Positions 1 through 9,400 of a stretch of 64,000 nt of DNA are shown one piece after another. The DNA lies in assembly GCA_965219515.1 (NCBI GenBank), contig OZ244776.1, positions 4,546,971 to 4,610,970 on the forward strand, given 5' to 3'. Under the pieces are notes generated by a model. The model was given only the letters and a program-made list of their open reading frames with translations. It made no database searches and was not told where the DNA came from. This DNA is from Ilyomonas sp965219515 (GTDB lineage: Bacteria; Bacteroidota; Bacteroidia; Chitinophagales; Chitinophagaceae). Positions within the stretch are counted from its first letter, which is position 1. Each line of letters begins with the position of its first letter. A program made the position numbers and the translations under genes.

Positions 1-13
1 ATACTCTTGCCAT
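1..13 (-). CDS. possible 5' end of a gene running off the left edge
   Basis: An ATG on the minus strand at 13-11 opens a frame (M-A-R-V) that leaves the window after four codons. It lies 23 bases downstream of a good Bacteroidota-type promoter (36-66) pointing the same way, which is the only real support. Nothing can be said about the product. Confidence 0.25.
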
Positions 14-35
14 AACAGTATTTTTTTTCGGACGG

Positions 36-66
36 CAAAGGTAGCCAAACCAACTAATTTTCCAAA
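36..66 (-). promoter_or_regulatory. housekeeping-type Bacteroidota promoter, TTTG-N19-TACCTTTG
   Basis: Read on the minus strand, TTTG (66-63) is followed by exactly 19 bases and then TACCTTTG (43-36), which matches the Bacteroidota sigma-A consensus TTTG-N19-TAnnTTTG. It lies just beyond the 3' end of the glycosyltransferase at 79-1227 and points left, towards the ATG at 13. This suggests that a new transcription unit starts here. Confidence 0.5.
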
Positions 67-78
67 CTTATTTGGCTG

Positions 79-1227
79 TTAATTACTTGTTTTATTTACG
101 GATGCAGACAACTGATAAACAATGCCTGTAAATTTTTCCCAGCTATATTTTTGTTTTTCCTGTTTCAGTGCGGCTAAAAAATAATTTTCACCCAAACGAT
201 ATAGTTCCATAATTTTTTCTGCAATATCATTTGCAACGGGCTCGGCTATCAAACCTACTTTTTTATCAGGCACCATTGCCGGAAGTCCGCCGACATTGGT
301 TACCAGCATCGGTTTTTCAAAGTGATAGGCCAGTGGCGTAACGCCGCTTTGCGTGGCATTGCGGTAAGGCTGAATAACAAAATCGGCAGCGCTGAAATAA
401 TATTTTACTTCGCTGTCCGCAATAAAATCGGTGCGTAGAAATAACATGTCCTGAATATTTAATTGTTCAATTTGCTGTTGATAGCTTTTTTTATCGTCGT
501 AAAATTCGCCGGCAATCAGAAGTTTAACAGCAAAATTCTTTTTCTTTAATAAAGCGATCGCTTCCAGCAAAATATCCAATCCTTTGTATTTGCGGATGAA
601 ACCAAAAAACAAAATGATGTTTTCACCCGCCGGAAGGTTCAGGCGTTTTCTCGCTTCGGTTTTTTTTATCGCTTCACCAAAATTATCGTACAACGGATGC
701 ACCGTTTGAACCGCCCGTTTTTGGGTAATCGTTTTTAAATCAGCCATTACTTTATCACTCATGGTAATAAACGCATCCACCGGTTTCACAAAATAGTTTG
801 TAAGTTGCCTGTCGCCAAAGCGATGCTCGTGCGGTATAACATTATCGGCAACGCAAATGACTTTGGTGTGTTTGTTTTTTTTTACTATCCTAAGTATGGT
901 TCCGAAGCAGGGTGCCATAAAAGGCAACCAGTAACGAACAATAATAATGTCGGGACAAAGCTGCCGTAGTTCTTTTCCAATCGCAATCCAGTTTAACGGA
1001 TTAACGGAATTGATTTTTACTTCGATGGTAAGATTTTCAGGCGCCGCTTCCGCAGAATACTGTGATGTTCCGGGAAATAAAAACGAAGGATATTGTAACG
1101 AAAATGTGTAAATAACAACACAGTTTGCTTCCTGCTGAAACTGTTTCGCCAATCGTTCATTAAAGGTAGCCATGCCGCCGCCACGCAGCGGATATGCAGG
1201 CCCGAGAATAACAATTGACTGATTCAT
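79..1227 (-). CDS. family 4-type glycosyltransferase (GT-B fold)
   Basis: A cytoplasmic or membrane-associated glycosyltransferase of 382 residues, the usual GT4 length. The N-terminus (GPAYPLRGGGMATFNERLA) has the glycine-rich acceptor-side loop of GT-B enzymes. The C-terminal half has the nucleotide-sugar domain: LFFGFIRKYKGLDILLEA, LLIAGEF, then QPYRNATQSGVTPLA and VTNVGGLPAMV, where the GT4 E/x7/E region normally lies. It would move a sugar from a nucleotide donor to a lipid-linked or surface glycan; donor and acceptor cannot be read. It is the last gene of a minus-strand run (dihydroorotase-like, DUF4199, GT2, GT4), 53 bases after the GT2 gene. The family call is solid and the specific role is unknown. 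Confidence 0.85.
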   Translation of the reverse strand: MNQSIVILGPAYPLRGGGMATFNERLAKQFQQEANCVVIYTFSLQYPSFLFPGTSQYSAEAAPENLTIEVKINSVNPLNWIAIGKELRQLCPDIIIVRYWLPFMAPCFGTILRIVKKNKHTKVICVADNVIPHEHRFGDRQLTNYFVKPVDAFITMSDKVMADLKTITQKRAVQTVHPLYDNFGEAIKKTEARKRLNLPAGENIILFFGFIRKYKGLDILLEAIALLKKKNFAVKLLIAGEFYDDKKSYQQQIEQLNIQDMLFLRTDFIADSEVKYYFSAADFVIQPYRNATQSGVTPLAYHFEKPMLVTNVGGLPAMVPDKKVGLIAEPVANDIAEKIMELYRLGENYFLAALKQEKQKYSWEKFTGIVYQLSASVNKTSN

Positions 1228-1280
1228 AAAAAAAAAAGAGCGCAGATTTATAAAGAATATTCCGGGACTGTAAAATTATT

Positions 1281-2225
1281 TTACCTGATGCCAATTGTAT
1301 CTTCAACCAGATAATTATTACGGTCGGCAGAATTGCGCGAAATTAATTCTGCTACAAAACCCGATAAAAACAATTGCATACCGATAATCATGGCGGCAAG
1401 AGCGATATAAAAAGCCGGGCGGTTGGTTACATTAAAATCGCTGACCGAAAGTTTGGCAATAAGCAAATAAATAATCATTACGAGGCCGATAAAAAAACAA
1501 AGCGTACCATACAAGCCGAAAAAGTGCATTGGCTTTTTACTAAACCGGCTTACAAACATGATGGTGCCAAGATCGAGAAAGCCGTTTACAAAACGTTCCA
1601 GTCCAAACTTGGTAACACCGTATTTGCGTGGCCGATGCTCAACTACCTTCTCGCCGATTTTGGTGAAGCCCGACCATTTGGCAATTACCGGAATATAGCG
1701 GTGCATTTCACCATATACTTCAATGCCTTTCACCACCTTATTTTTATACGCCTTTAATCCGCAATTAAAATCGTGAAGGCGAATGCCGGTAACTTTACGG
1801 CTTACGGCGTTAAAGAATTTGGAAGGAAGATTTTTGGTTACGGCATTATCGTACCGCTTCTTTTTCCATCCGCTTACCAAATCAAACCCTTCATTAATCA
1901 TCATATTATACAACGCCGGAATTTCGTCAGGCGAGTCCTGCATATCGGCATCCATGGTAATTACGATATCGCCTTTGGCAGCCCGGAATGCTTCATTCAA
2001 CGCTGCCGATTTACCATAATTTCGCTGAAATTTAATTCCTTTAAAACAATCGTTTTTTTTTGCGATGTTTTCGATGGTGTGCCAGCTGCTATCGGTACTT
2101 CCGTCATCTACCATAACCACTTCGTAAGAAAAACGGCTGGCTGTCATCACACGCGATATCCATTCGCAGAGTTCGGGCAGCGATTCTTCTTCATTCAATA
2201 GCGGAATTACAACGGAAATGTTCAT
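1281..2225 (-). CDS. family 2 glycosyltransferase with C-terminal membrane anchor (DPM1/ArnC/GtrB type)
   Basis: The N-terminal GT-A domain starts with VVIPLLNEEESLPEL, followed by VDDGSTDSS (residues 39-47) and the MDADMQD metal and donor site (91-97). HDFNCGLKAY (151-160) is typical of polyprenyl-phosphate sugar transferases. Two hydrophobic segments near 234-257 and 271-293 anchor it, as in undecaprenyl-phosphate glucosyl or mannosyl transferases. At 314 residues it has the usual length. Its ATG overlaps the stop of the DUF4199 gene by four bases (ATGA), so the two are translationally coupled. Likely role: making a polyprenyl-linked sugar for surface glycans; the sugar is not predictable. 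Confidence 0.88.
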   Translation of the reverse strand: MNISVVIPLLNEEESLPELCEWISRVMTASRFSYEVVMVDDGSTDSSWHTIENIAKKNDCFKGIKFQRNYGKSAALNEAFRAAKGDIVITMDADMQDSPDEIPALYNMMINEGFDLVSGWKKKRYDNAVTKNLPSKFFNAVSRKVTGIRLHDFNCGLKAYKNKVVKGIEVYGEMHRYIPVIAKWSGFTKIGEKVVEHRPRKYGVTKFGLERFVNGFLDLGTIMFVSRFSKKPMHFFGLYGTLCFFIGLVMIIYLLIAKLSVSDFNVTNRPAFYIALAAMIIGMQLFLSGFVAELISRNSADRNNYLVEDTIGIR

Positions 2226-2761
2226 GGTTGGGGTTCGCCAATTTGATTAGCCTGAACAAACGGATCGAGCGGTTTTTTCTTTGCAACGGCAGCGCCTATT
2301 AAAGCGCCGATGGTGCCAACCAGAAGATTGCCAAACAAGCTGCCGCCAAGTGTGCTTACCATAAAAAACCTGGAATACATTTCTACTCCCTTATCTACCT
2401 GGTCATCGGTCATCTGCTTGTTTTGCCGCATCTGGTCTTTTACCACCTGCATCATCTGATCTTTATACTCCGGCGTGAGATAAATAAAGACAAGCGTTAC
2501 AAAAAACACTATCAACGTAGCAATACAAACCGATTTAAAGCCGAAGCCAAAACAATTCCCGTAAGTTATAAAATTGTTTTGTGCGTTGCTCCACAGGCTG
2601 ATAAAGACAATAACAAGTGCTACATAAACAATGGCAGGCAGCCACGCATACCACTCGCGCTGAAATACAAGCCCCGTATAATAATAAGCAAAAAACAAAA
2701 CAACAGAAGTAAGACCGATTATCAATCCTGCAGCAAGCGGCGTAATGGGTTTCTTTTCCAT
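2222..2761 (-). CDS. DUF4199 family membrane protein
   Basis: A 179-residue integral membrane protein of the DUF4199 type found mainly in Bacteroidota. Four hydrophobic segments are visible, at about 8-27, 38-56, 72-95 and 135-160. A charged stretch rich in Q, K and M (QVVKDQMRQNKQMTDDQV) lies between the third and fourth, and a glycine-rich last segment (GNLLVGTIGALIGAAVAKKK) follows. It begins five bases after the dihydroorotase-like gene and overlaps the GT2 gene, so it is the middle of an operon. The biochemical role of DUF4199 is not established; the context suggests an envelope role. Confidence 0.75.
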   Translation of the reverse strand: MEKKPITPLAAGLIIGLTSVVLFFAYYYTGLVFQREWYAWLPAIVYVALVIVFISLWSNAQNNFITYGNCFGFGFKSVCIATLIVFFVTLVFIYLTPEYKDQMMQVVKDQMRQNKQMTDDQVDKGVEMYSRFFMVSTLGGSLFGNLLVGTIGALIGAAVAKKKPLDPFVQANQIGEPQP

Positions 2762-2766
2762 ATTAT

Positions 2767-4050
2767 TTAATTAAAAATTTCTTTACAAATAATGCCTTTT
2801 ATTTTTCCCCGCAAAAGCATATTAAAAAAAGGCGAATTATCAGATTTGCTTCGCGAAATTTCTTTTGTCAATGCGTTATTTTCATTGCGGTTGAACAAGG
2901 TAAACTCAGCAGCATTTCCTTCTTCAATGGTGATTGAAGGCAAATTAAAAATCGCTCTTGTCTTTATCGAAAACAATTGAACCAATTTGTTTACAGCAAG
3001 CTGCGGAAAGAGTGTATTCACCACCGCGAAACTTGTTTGCAAACCAGTCATGCCATTCTTTGCATATTCAAATTCGCACACCTTATCATCCCAATGCTGC
3101 GGAATATGATGCGATGCAATGCAATCAACCGTTCCATCCAGCACCGCCATTCGCAATGCTTCTCTGTCCGATTTGCTGCGCAGCGGCGGGTTCACTTTCA
3201 GGTTCGTATCATAATCTTTCAAATCTTCATCACAAAAATACAAATGATACGGCGTTACGCTGCACGTAACCTTTAATCCGTTGCTTTTTGCCTCGCGTAT
3301 CAAATTCATTCCTTTTTCTGTTGATACGCCAGTAATGTGCAACCTGCTGTTTGTATATTGCAATAAGCCAAGGTCTCTTTGTATCATCAGTTCTTCGCCA
3401 ATGGCAGCAATACCCGGCAAACCCAGTTGCGTAGAGATAATTCCTTCGTGCATCAATCCGCCGCTGTGGATGCTTTTATCAACCGGCATCTGAACAATCA
3501 CACCATCAAAAGACTTCACGTACTGCAAGGCTTTCAGCATAATTTCCGATGATTGCACCGGTTGCAAACCATCAGAAAAAGCTACCGCGCCACTGCTATA
3601 CATATCATACATTTCGGCTAATTCTTTTCCCTCGCAGTTTTTTGTAATTGCACCCAACGGGCGAACATTGACAGGTAAATCTTTAGACTTCTGAACGATG
3701 TATTCCACGCCGCTTTTGTTATAAATGGCAGGGTTGGTATTCGGCAGCACAAACACATTTGTAAAACCGCCCGCCGCCGCCGCAGCGGCGCCGGATGGCA
3801 ATGTTTCCCTGTGTTCAAAACCCGGATCGGCAAACTGGGAAAAGATGTCGAGGAAACCGGGTGAAATAAATGTATTGCCGTTGCCATCTATATTTGTGTC
3901 TGCTTTGGCATTGATGTTATCTGCAATGGTTTCAACAATTCCTTTTACAATCAGAATATCTGTAACCGTACCGTTATAAATGGATTGAGGATCAGCAACA
4001 ATTACTTTTTTCAGCAGAATGTTCATGCGCAACCGCAAAATTTGCCGCAA
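2767..4050 (-). CDS. dihydroorotase-like amidohydrolase, probably non-catalytic
   Basis: An amidohydrolase-fold protein of dihydroorotase length (427 residues). The dihydroorotase-type framework is clear: SPGFLDIFSQFADPGFEHRET, AAAAGGFTNVFVLPNT, LHITGVST, VTPYHL and FEYAKNGMTGLQT. However, the metal-binding HxH that should follow 'PGxxD' is F-S (residues 70-71), and the catalytic Asp of the usual D-H-A-P-H motif is replaced in SHHIPQ (313-318). Active PyrC needs both, so this is probably a pseudo-dihydroorotase. In other bacteria such proteins act as structural partners of aspartate transcarbamoylase; that role is inferred here. A second start, MNILLKK at 4026, fits the family N-terminus better than the one given. 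Confidence 0.8.
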   Translation of the reverse strand: MRQILRLRMNILLKKVIVADPQSIYNGTVTDILIVKGIVETIADNINAKADTNIDGNGNTFISPGFLDIFSQFADPGFEHRETLPSGAAAAAAGGFTNVFVLPNTNPAIYNKSGVEYIVQKSKDLPVNVRPLGAITKNCEGKELAEMYDMYSSGAVAFSDGLQPVQSSEIMLKALQYVKSFDGVIVQMPVDKSIHSGGLMHEGIISTQLGLPGIAAIGEELMIQRDLGLLQYTNSRLHITGVSTEKGMNLIREAKSNGLKVTCSVTPYHLYFCDEDLKDYDTNLKVNPPLRSKSDREALRMAVLDGTVDCIASHHIPQHWDDKVCEFEYAKNGMTGLQTSFAVVNTLFPQLAVNKLVQLFSIKTRAIFNLPSITIEEGNAAEFTLFNRNENNALTKEISRSKSDNSPFFNMLLRGKIKGIICKEIFN

Positions 4051-4078
4051 GATAAATGGAATTTCATAAAAACACTTT

Positions 4079-4086
4079 TACATTTG
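4079..4086 (+). promoter_or_regulatory. -7 promoter element of the tRNA-Pro gene
   Basis: TACATTTG matches the Bacteroidota -7 consensus TAnnTTTG and lies 24 bases before the first base of the tRNA, which would place the transcript start near 4093. The expected -33 position (about 4056-4059) reads ATGG, a weak match to TTTG, so only the -7 box is well supported. Confidence 0.45.
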
Positions 4087-4109
4087 CAGCCTTTCTGTCA
4101 AAAGAAATT

Positions 4110-4183
4110 CGGGATGTAGCGCAGCCCGGTAGCGCACACGTCTGGGGGGCGTGGGGTCGCAAGTTCGAATCTTGTCATCCCGA
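4110..4183 (+). tRNA. tRNA-Pro (anticodon GGG)
   Basis: The full cloverleaf can be folded by eye. The acceptor stem is CGGGATG (4110-4116) paired with CATCCCG (4176-4182), seven of seven pairs, with discriminator A. The D arm is GCGC...GCGC, the anticodon stem CACGT/GCGTG, and the loop CTGGGGG places GGG at positions 34-36. The T arm is GCAAG-TTCGAAT-CTTGT. The CCA end is not encoded. The sequence aligns well with E. coli tRNA-Pro. It stands alone between the dihydroorotase-like gene and the sigma factor and has its own terminator. Confidence 0.95.
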
Positions 4184-4206
4184 CAAAATAAAACTTAAAC
4201 ACAATG

Positions 4207-4243
4207 AAAAGCCTGTAAACAATTGCATTTACGGGCTTTTTAA
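4207..4243 (+). terminator. rho-independent terminator after tRNA-Pro
   Basis: A 13-base stem, AAAAGCCTGTAAA (4207-4219) with TTTACGGGCTTTT (4228-4240), with one T-G wobble and an 8-base loop, runs into a T tract. It ends the tRNA transcript before the sigma-factor gene. Confidence 0.75.
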
Positions 4244-4498
4244 TTTGCAGGCAATATCAAATCTGTTCAAAAAATACAAATCATTCGTGAGTTAATCGTG
4301 AGTTCGTCAGGGATTATTATTTTGCCCGCAAAACTTGCCAGTATCAAACTTGTGCATATTTAAATCAGCCTGTATTTTGTATAATTTTTTTGAACTGTAC
4401 GTAGTTTGCAAAATTCGGTTGTCTTTTATAAAGCAAAGTAAATTCTGCTTGCTGCCATAATACTGAAATTGCCAAACTATTGCCGGCTATAAAAACGA

Positions 4499-5134
4499 AT
4501 GAGAAGAAACCTGTCTGATATACATTCTCTGCAAAAACAAATCTGCCTGCACAGCAGCCAGGCGGCTTTTACTGCCTTGTTCAGGCTGTTTTATCAATCG
4601 TTGTATCATTTTTCCCTGCAATATGTGCATACTCACGAAGCGGCAGAAGAAATAGTGAATGATGTATTCATAAAAATCTGGAGCCGGAGGTCAACATTGC
4701 AACAAATTCAAAATCTGGAAAGCTATCTGTTTATCGCTGTTAAAAACGGATCGCTTAATTACATCAAACAATATTCGCATTATCATATTGCTTCTTATGA
4801 TGAAGGAGCGGCCGGTAAACTTGTTAGTCTGTACAATCCGGAAGAAGATATGGAATGGAAAGAACTTCATTTCAAGCTGCAGCAGGCGATTAATGATTTG
4901 CCTGATCAATGCCGCAAAATATTCCGCCTGATAAAAGAAGAAGGCTTCCGGATGAAGCAGGTAGCCGAAATACTCAATATCTCACCACGAACGGTTGAAA
5001 CGCAATTGTATCGCGCTGTAAAACGTCTTGATAAAGTGCTGAGCGGTCACATAAGCAAAAAAGAAGGCCGCCGCAACAATCTGATTTCAGTTATCGCTCT
5101 GGTTGCCGCTTCATTTAGTGCGTGGCTTCAATAA
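4499..5134 (+). CDS. ECF RNA polymerase sigma-70 factor (FecI/SusC-D type)
   Basis: A 211-residue extracytoplasmic-function sigma factor. Region 2 includes FTALFRLFYQSLYHFSLQY and EAAEEIVNDVFIKIWSRR (-10 recognition and core binding). Region 4 carries a helix-turn-helix, MKQVAEILNISPRTVETQLYRAVKRL. Bacteroidota factors of this group usually carry a short hydrophobic tail, seen here as NNLISVIALVAASFSAWLQ. It lies 63 bases before a FecR anti-sigma gene and upstream of a SusC with an STN domain, the classic cell-surface signalling trio. It most likely directs transcription of the mannan utilisation genes downstream. Confidence 0.93.
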   Translation: MRRNLSDIHSLQKQICLHSSQAAFTALFRLFYQSLYHFSLQYVHTHEAAEEIVNDVFIKIWSRRSTLQQIQNLESYLFIAVKNGSLNYIKQYSHYHIASYDEGAAGKLVSLYNPEEDMEWKELHFKLQQAINDLPDQCRKIFRLIKEEGFRMKQVAEILNISPRTVETQLYRAVKRLDKVLSGHISKKEGRRNNLISVIALVAASFSAWLQ

Positions 5135-5197
5135 TTCTTTACTTGCTGTAAGTAATTATTTAAACTTCTTTGTCTTTCTTTTTAACCAACAACAATC

Positions 5198-6265
5198 ATG
5201 TTTCACAACAGATTTATTCACTTACTAAGTCGTGAGCTGTCTGGCGAAGCCACACCTGAAGAACAGCAGGAGCTGAAACGGTTGCTGAAAGATGATGTTG
5301 CGCTGCAAAAAAAATATGCTGTGTTTCAAAAAATGAAGAATCAGCAGGAAAAAGATAAACAGCCGGATGTGGAAAAGGCGCTCCAAAAAGTTTGGCTGCA
5401 AATACAACAAATACAAGAAGCAAAACCTGCTGTCATCGGACATAAAGAAAAGCCGGAACGCCAATCGGCATGGCGGCTTGCAGGTGTTGCTGCTGCAATC
5501 ATATTTGTCATCGGCTTTGGTATAGTTTATCTTTCTGCCGAAAAAACGAATCATAACAAAACAGAACAAACGGCAATAACGGGTAAGAAACTGAACTTGA
5601 CGGAGAAGCAAAACACCAATGGTATCCGATCTTCCATTGTGCTTTCTGATGGCAGTAAGATATGGCTGAATGCCGATAGCAAACTTGAATATCCAACTGT
5701 GTTTTCGGGTAAAACCAGAGAAGTGTATCTGAGCGGCGAAGCGTTTTTTGAAGTGGCTAAAAATCCTGACCGGCCTTTTATCATCCATTTGGATAATGGC
5801 ACGGTTCGGGTTCTGGGAACCTCATTCAACATCAAGGCATACAAAGAAAGCAAAATTGTTGAAACATCGGTATCTACGGGTCGCGTAGCGTTTATAGCCA
5901 TAAAGAAAGATGCTTACAATGCCGGCGATACCACTTTTCTTACGCCTAATAAAAAAGCCGTTTACAGTATTGAAACCGGTGAAATAAAAACACTTTCTAC
6001 CATTAGCAATGATGACAAAGCCTGGACGGAAGGCAGGCTGATTTTTAAATCGCTTACATTCGGAGACATTGCGGTAGAATTAGAAAGAACGTTTGGTAAA
6101 AAAATAATGTTTGCCGATGAAAGCATTAAACAATACCGGCTTACCGGCTCTTTTGAAAATAACAGCTTGGATGAAATATTATATTACCTGTCTTTGTCTA
6201 AGCCGTTTACCTACCGGATATCTGACGAGGAGATAGTAATTGAAAAAATGAAAGAATCTGATTAG
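5198..6265 (+). CDS. FecR family anti-sigma factor
   Basis: A 355-residue inner-membrane regulator. It has a cytoplasmic N-terminal region with LSGEATPEEQQELKRLL (residues 14-30), a single membrane helix at about 92-112 (AWRLAGVAAAIIFVIGFGIV), a periplasmic FecR domain (IVLSDGSKIWLNADSKLEYP, then GEAFFEVAKNPDRPF and GTSFNIKAY), and a C-terminal DUF4974-type domain (LTFGDIAVELERTFGKKI). It holds the sigma factor encoded just before it until the STN domain of the SusC protein reports ligand. Order and spacing leave little doubt about the pairing. Confidence 0.95.
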   Translation: MFHNRFIHLLSRELSGEATPEEQQELKRLLKDDVALQKKYAVFQKMKNQQEKDKQPDVEKALQKVWLQIQQIQEAKPAVIGHKEKPERQSAWRLAGVAAAIIFVIGFGIVYLSAEKTNHNKTEQTAITGKKLNLTEKQNTNGIRSSIVLSDGSKIWLNADSKLEYPTVFSGKTREVYLSGEAFFEVAKNPDRPFIIHLDNGTVRVLGTSFNIKAYKESKIVETSVSTGRVAFIAIKKDAYNAGDTTFLTPNKKAVYSIETGEIKTLSTISNDDKAWTEGRLIFKSLTFGDIAVELERTFGKKIMFADESIKQYRLTGSFENNSLDEILYYLSLSKPFTYRISDEEIVIEKMKESD

Positions 6266-6402
6266 CCTGAACGGATATAAACATTTTTAGGAATACTGTT
6301 TTTATTGTCTGACCTAATATTTTTTAGAACGTCTGGTGTGATACTGTTTCGCTAAAGCAATATTATACGAAAGCCGTTGACCAACATTAAACGATTGCCT
6401 GT

Positions 6403-9400
6403 ATGAAAAACAAACGTTTTATTTTGCCTGACAGAGAAGTCAGATCCGGATTTCCGTTATTCAAATCTCTTTTTATCTGCCTGTTTCTTATTCTGGCAGT
6501 CAATGGTTTTGCACAAACTGTGTTTGCTTTTCAATCATCGGGAAAGCAAGGCGGCCGGCGGCAGGAAGTGAAAAAAATTAACCTTCATGTAAAGGACGAA
6601 AAGCTGGCGACCGTTTTTGATAAAATTGAAAAGCAGGTAAATTATGTGTTTGTTTATTCTAACGATGATGTGAATACAACACAACGGGTATCGGTTGACG
6701 TAAAAGACGCAGATGTTGCCGATGTAATGCAAATCATCGCTAAGCAGATAGACAAAGACTATGAAGTAGTAAACGATAAAATTATTTTGCGCAGCAAACA
6801 GAAAGGAACGACAGACAACGGCTTGCAAACTTTTGGCAACACAAGCAACAACCTGGCTGAAGCATCTGCCACTTACTTTAAGAATCAAAAAGCCGATATT
6901 GTAATCACCGGCAAAGTAACCGACGATAAAGGCGCACCCATAAACGGAGCAAGCGTTACGGTAAAAGGCACAACAACCGGAACCGTTACCGATGAAAATG
7001 GCAACTATACATTGCGTATAGGCGATGAACTGTCAACCGGAACTATTGTATTTTCTTCCGTTGGTTTTACTGCTAAAGAAGAGCTGCTCAATGGAAGAAA
7101 AACGGTAAATGTTTCTCTCATTGCGGAAGACAATACGCTAAACGATGTAGTGGTTGTAGGTTACAGCACGCAGAAGCGATCCTCGGTAACGGGTGCCGTA
7201 GATGTGGTTGGTCGCAAATCGCTGGAAGACCGTCCGGTTACCAACCTTACCCTTGCTTTGCAAGGCACATCGCCAAATCTCATTATTCAGCAAAATAATT
7301 TTGAACCCGGGCAAAGTCCGAACTTAAACATCAGAGGTTTGGGTACGCTGGGAGATAATACGCCGCTGGTAGTAATTGATGGTATTATAGGTGGCGACAT
7401 CAATTTGATTAACCCAAATGATGTGGCTTCCATTTCCATATTAAAAGACGCCGGTGCAGCAGCTATTTACGGCTCGCGCGCCGCCAACGGCGTGATTCTG
7501 ATTACTACAAAAAAAGGCAGTAAAAATGCAAAGCCAACAGTAAGTTATTCCGGCAATTATGGTGTTCAATCGCCCCGCGTTACTTACAAGCCGGTAGATG
7601 CGTGGGAAAATGCATATTATAAAAATGTTTCGCTGGTTAACTCAGGATTGGCGCCGGCTTATACTCCTCAGCAAATTCGTGATTTTCAGGCGAAAGGAAA
7701 TGGCGACTGGCGCGTTGATAATATTGTGCAGGATGCGCCGCAACAAGCGCATAACATCACGGTAAGCGGTGGTGGCGCTAACAACACTTATCTTTTGTCT
7801 GCCGGTTATCTGGATCAGCGGAATAATTTTGTGGGTCCTGATTATGGCTATAAGCGTTATAATGTGCGACTCAATCTTTCTAACGATATCGGAAAGCTGA
7901 AACTCAATACCATCATCAGCTACACCAAAGTGCAGAACAAAGATCATTCATCCAATGCAGGAACCCTGCTGGTAGATGCCAGCCGCGTGCCGCTTTACTA
8001 TTCGTTCCAGGATACGGCAGGAAATTATCTGACCAACCCTGTTTCTGCCGAGCTGAACCCGAAAGGCATCCTGGAAAAAGGAGGCTACCGCAAGGCGGAC
8101 GACGACGAATTTTTTGGCAATTTCAACGCTGAATATTCCATTACCAATGATTTAAAGATACGGGGCTTATTTGGCGGCACGGTTCGTTCCAATGGCACAT
8201 TTTCGCGGGTAATACCGGTTAGCTTTTTTCCTGGCAGTTCTTATGGCAGCAACCGCGATGTAGGCAATGTCAATTCCAAATCGCTTTTCACCAATGTGCA
8301 ACTGATTGCCCAATACACAAAAAGCTTTGGTGTTCATAATGTAGATGTATTGGTGGGTGGATCCAATGAGTCGTTCGATAGTAAAGCCAGTGCCATTTTC
8401 CAGATATTAACCGATCCTGCTTTGGGCATACCTACTACCGGAACAATCATTGACCCAACCCGCAGTTACAATACAAACGATGCTACTACCGAAACCAGCC
8501 TTAACTCGCTGTTTGGCAGGGTAGCGTACAACTACAGAGAGAAGTATTTTGCAGAATTTAATTTCCGTGAAGATGCTTCCTCCAAATTTGCGACCGGCAA
8601 CCGGGCAGGCTTTTTTCCTTCCGGTTCGCTTGCCTGGCGTGTAAGCGAAGAAAATTTTATGCAGGGCATAAAGAGCAGCATCAGCAACCTAAAGCTGCGC
8701 GTTTCGTATGGCGTTCTCGGCAATCAAAATGTAAATGCCTATCAGTACCAGACTACGTTTTTTAATTATCCCAATTCGTATGGTTTTAACAACAATATCG
8801 TTGGTGGTGCCGGTTTCAGCCTGGGCAATCCTGATCTGACATGGGAAAAAGCGGCTACTTTTAATGCCGGTATTGATGCCGGTTTTTTTAAAAACAAGCT
8901 GTCTGTTTCTTTTGATTATTTTAATAAAACTACCAGTGATATCCTGTACGCGCGCGAAGATGTGCCGCAATTATTCGGTGCCGGTTTTCCATCTTACAAC
9001 GTAGCCAAAGTGCGCAATAAAGGCTGGGAAGCCAAAGCTACTTACAATATTCCGGGAAAAACCGTAGTGCAAACAATCAGCGCCAACATAGCAGATAATC
9101 TAAATGAGCTTCTAAAACTCAGCTCCGGCGCTACAGAACAGGTGTTGGGTAAAGAAGAATTTCAGTTCCTGCGCCGCATCGGTCAGCCTATCACAGTATA
9201 TTATGGCTATAAGCGCGATGGCTACTTTCAAAACCTGGATGATTTAAAAGACGATGCGAAACCCGTTGGTGCCACCGTATCGCCCGGCGATGTGAAGTTT
9301 GTTGACCGCAACGGGGATGGCGTTATTGATGATCAGGATAAATTTATCTTAGGCAATCCATTTCCACGATACACATTTGGCTTTACTTATACCATTGCGG

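Noticed and set aside
4056..4295. Open frame over the tRNA-Pro gene
   Set aside because: The tRNA cloverleaf and terminator explain this stretch; the frame is chance.
5225..5788. Long minus-strand open frame within fecR
   Set aside because: Antisense to a gene with strong domain evidence; its protein is rich in F, R and C without any motif.
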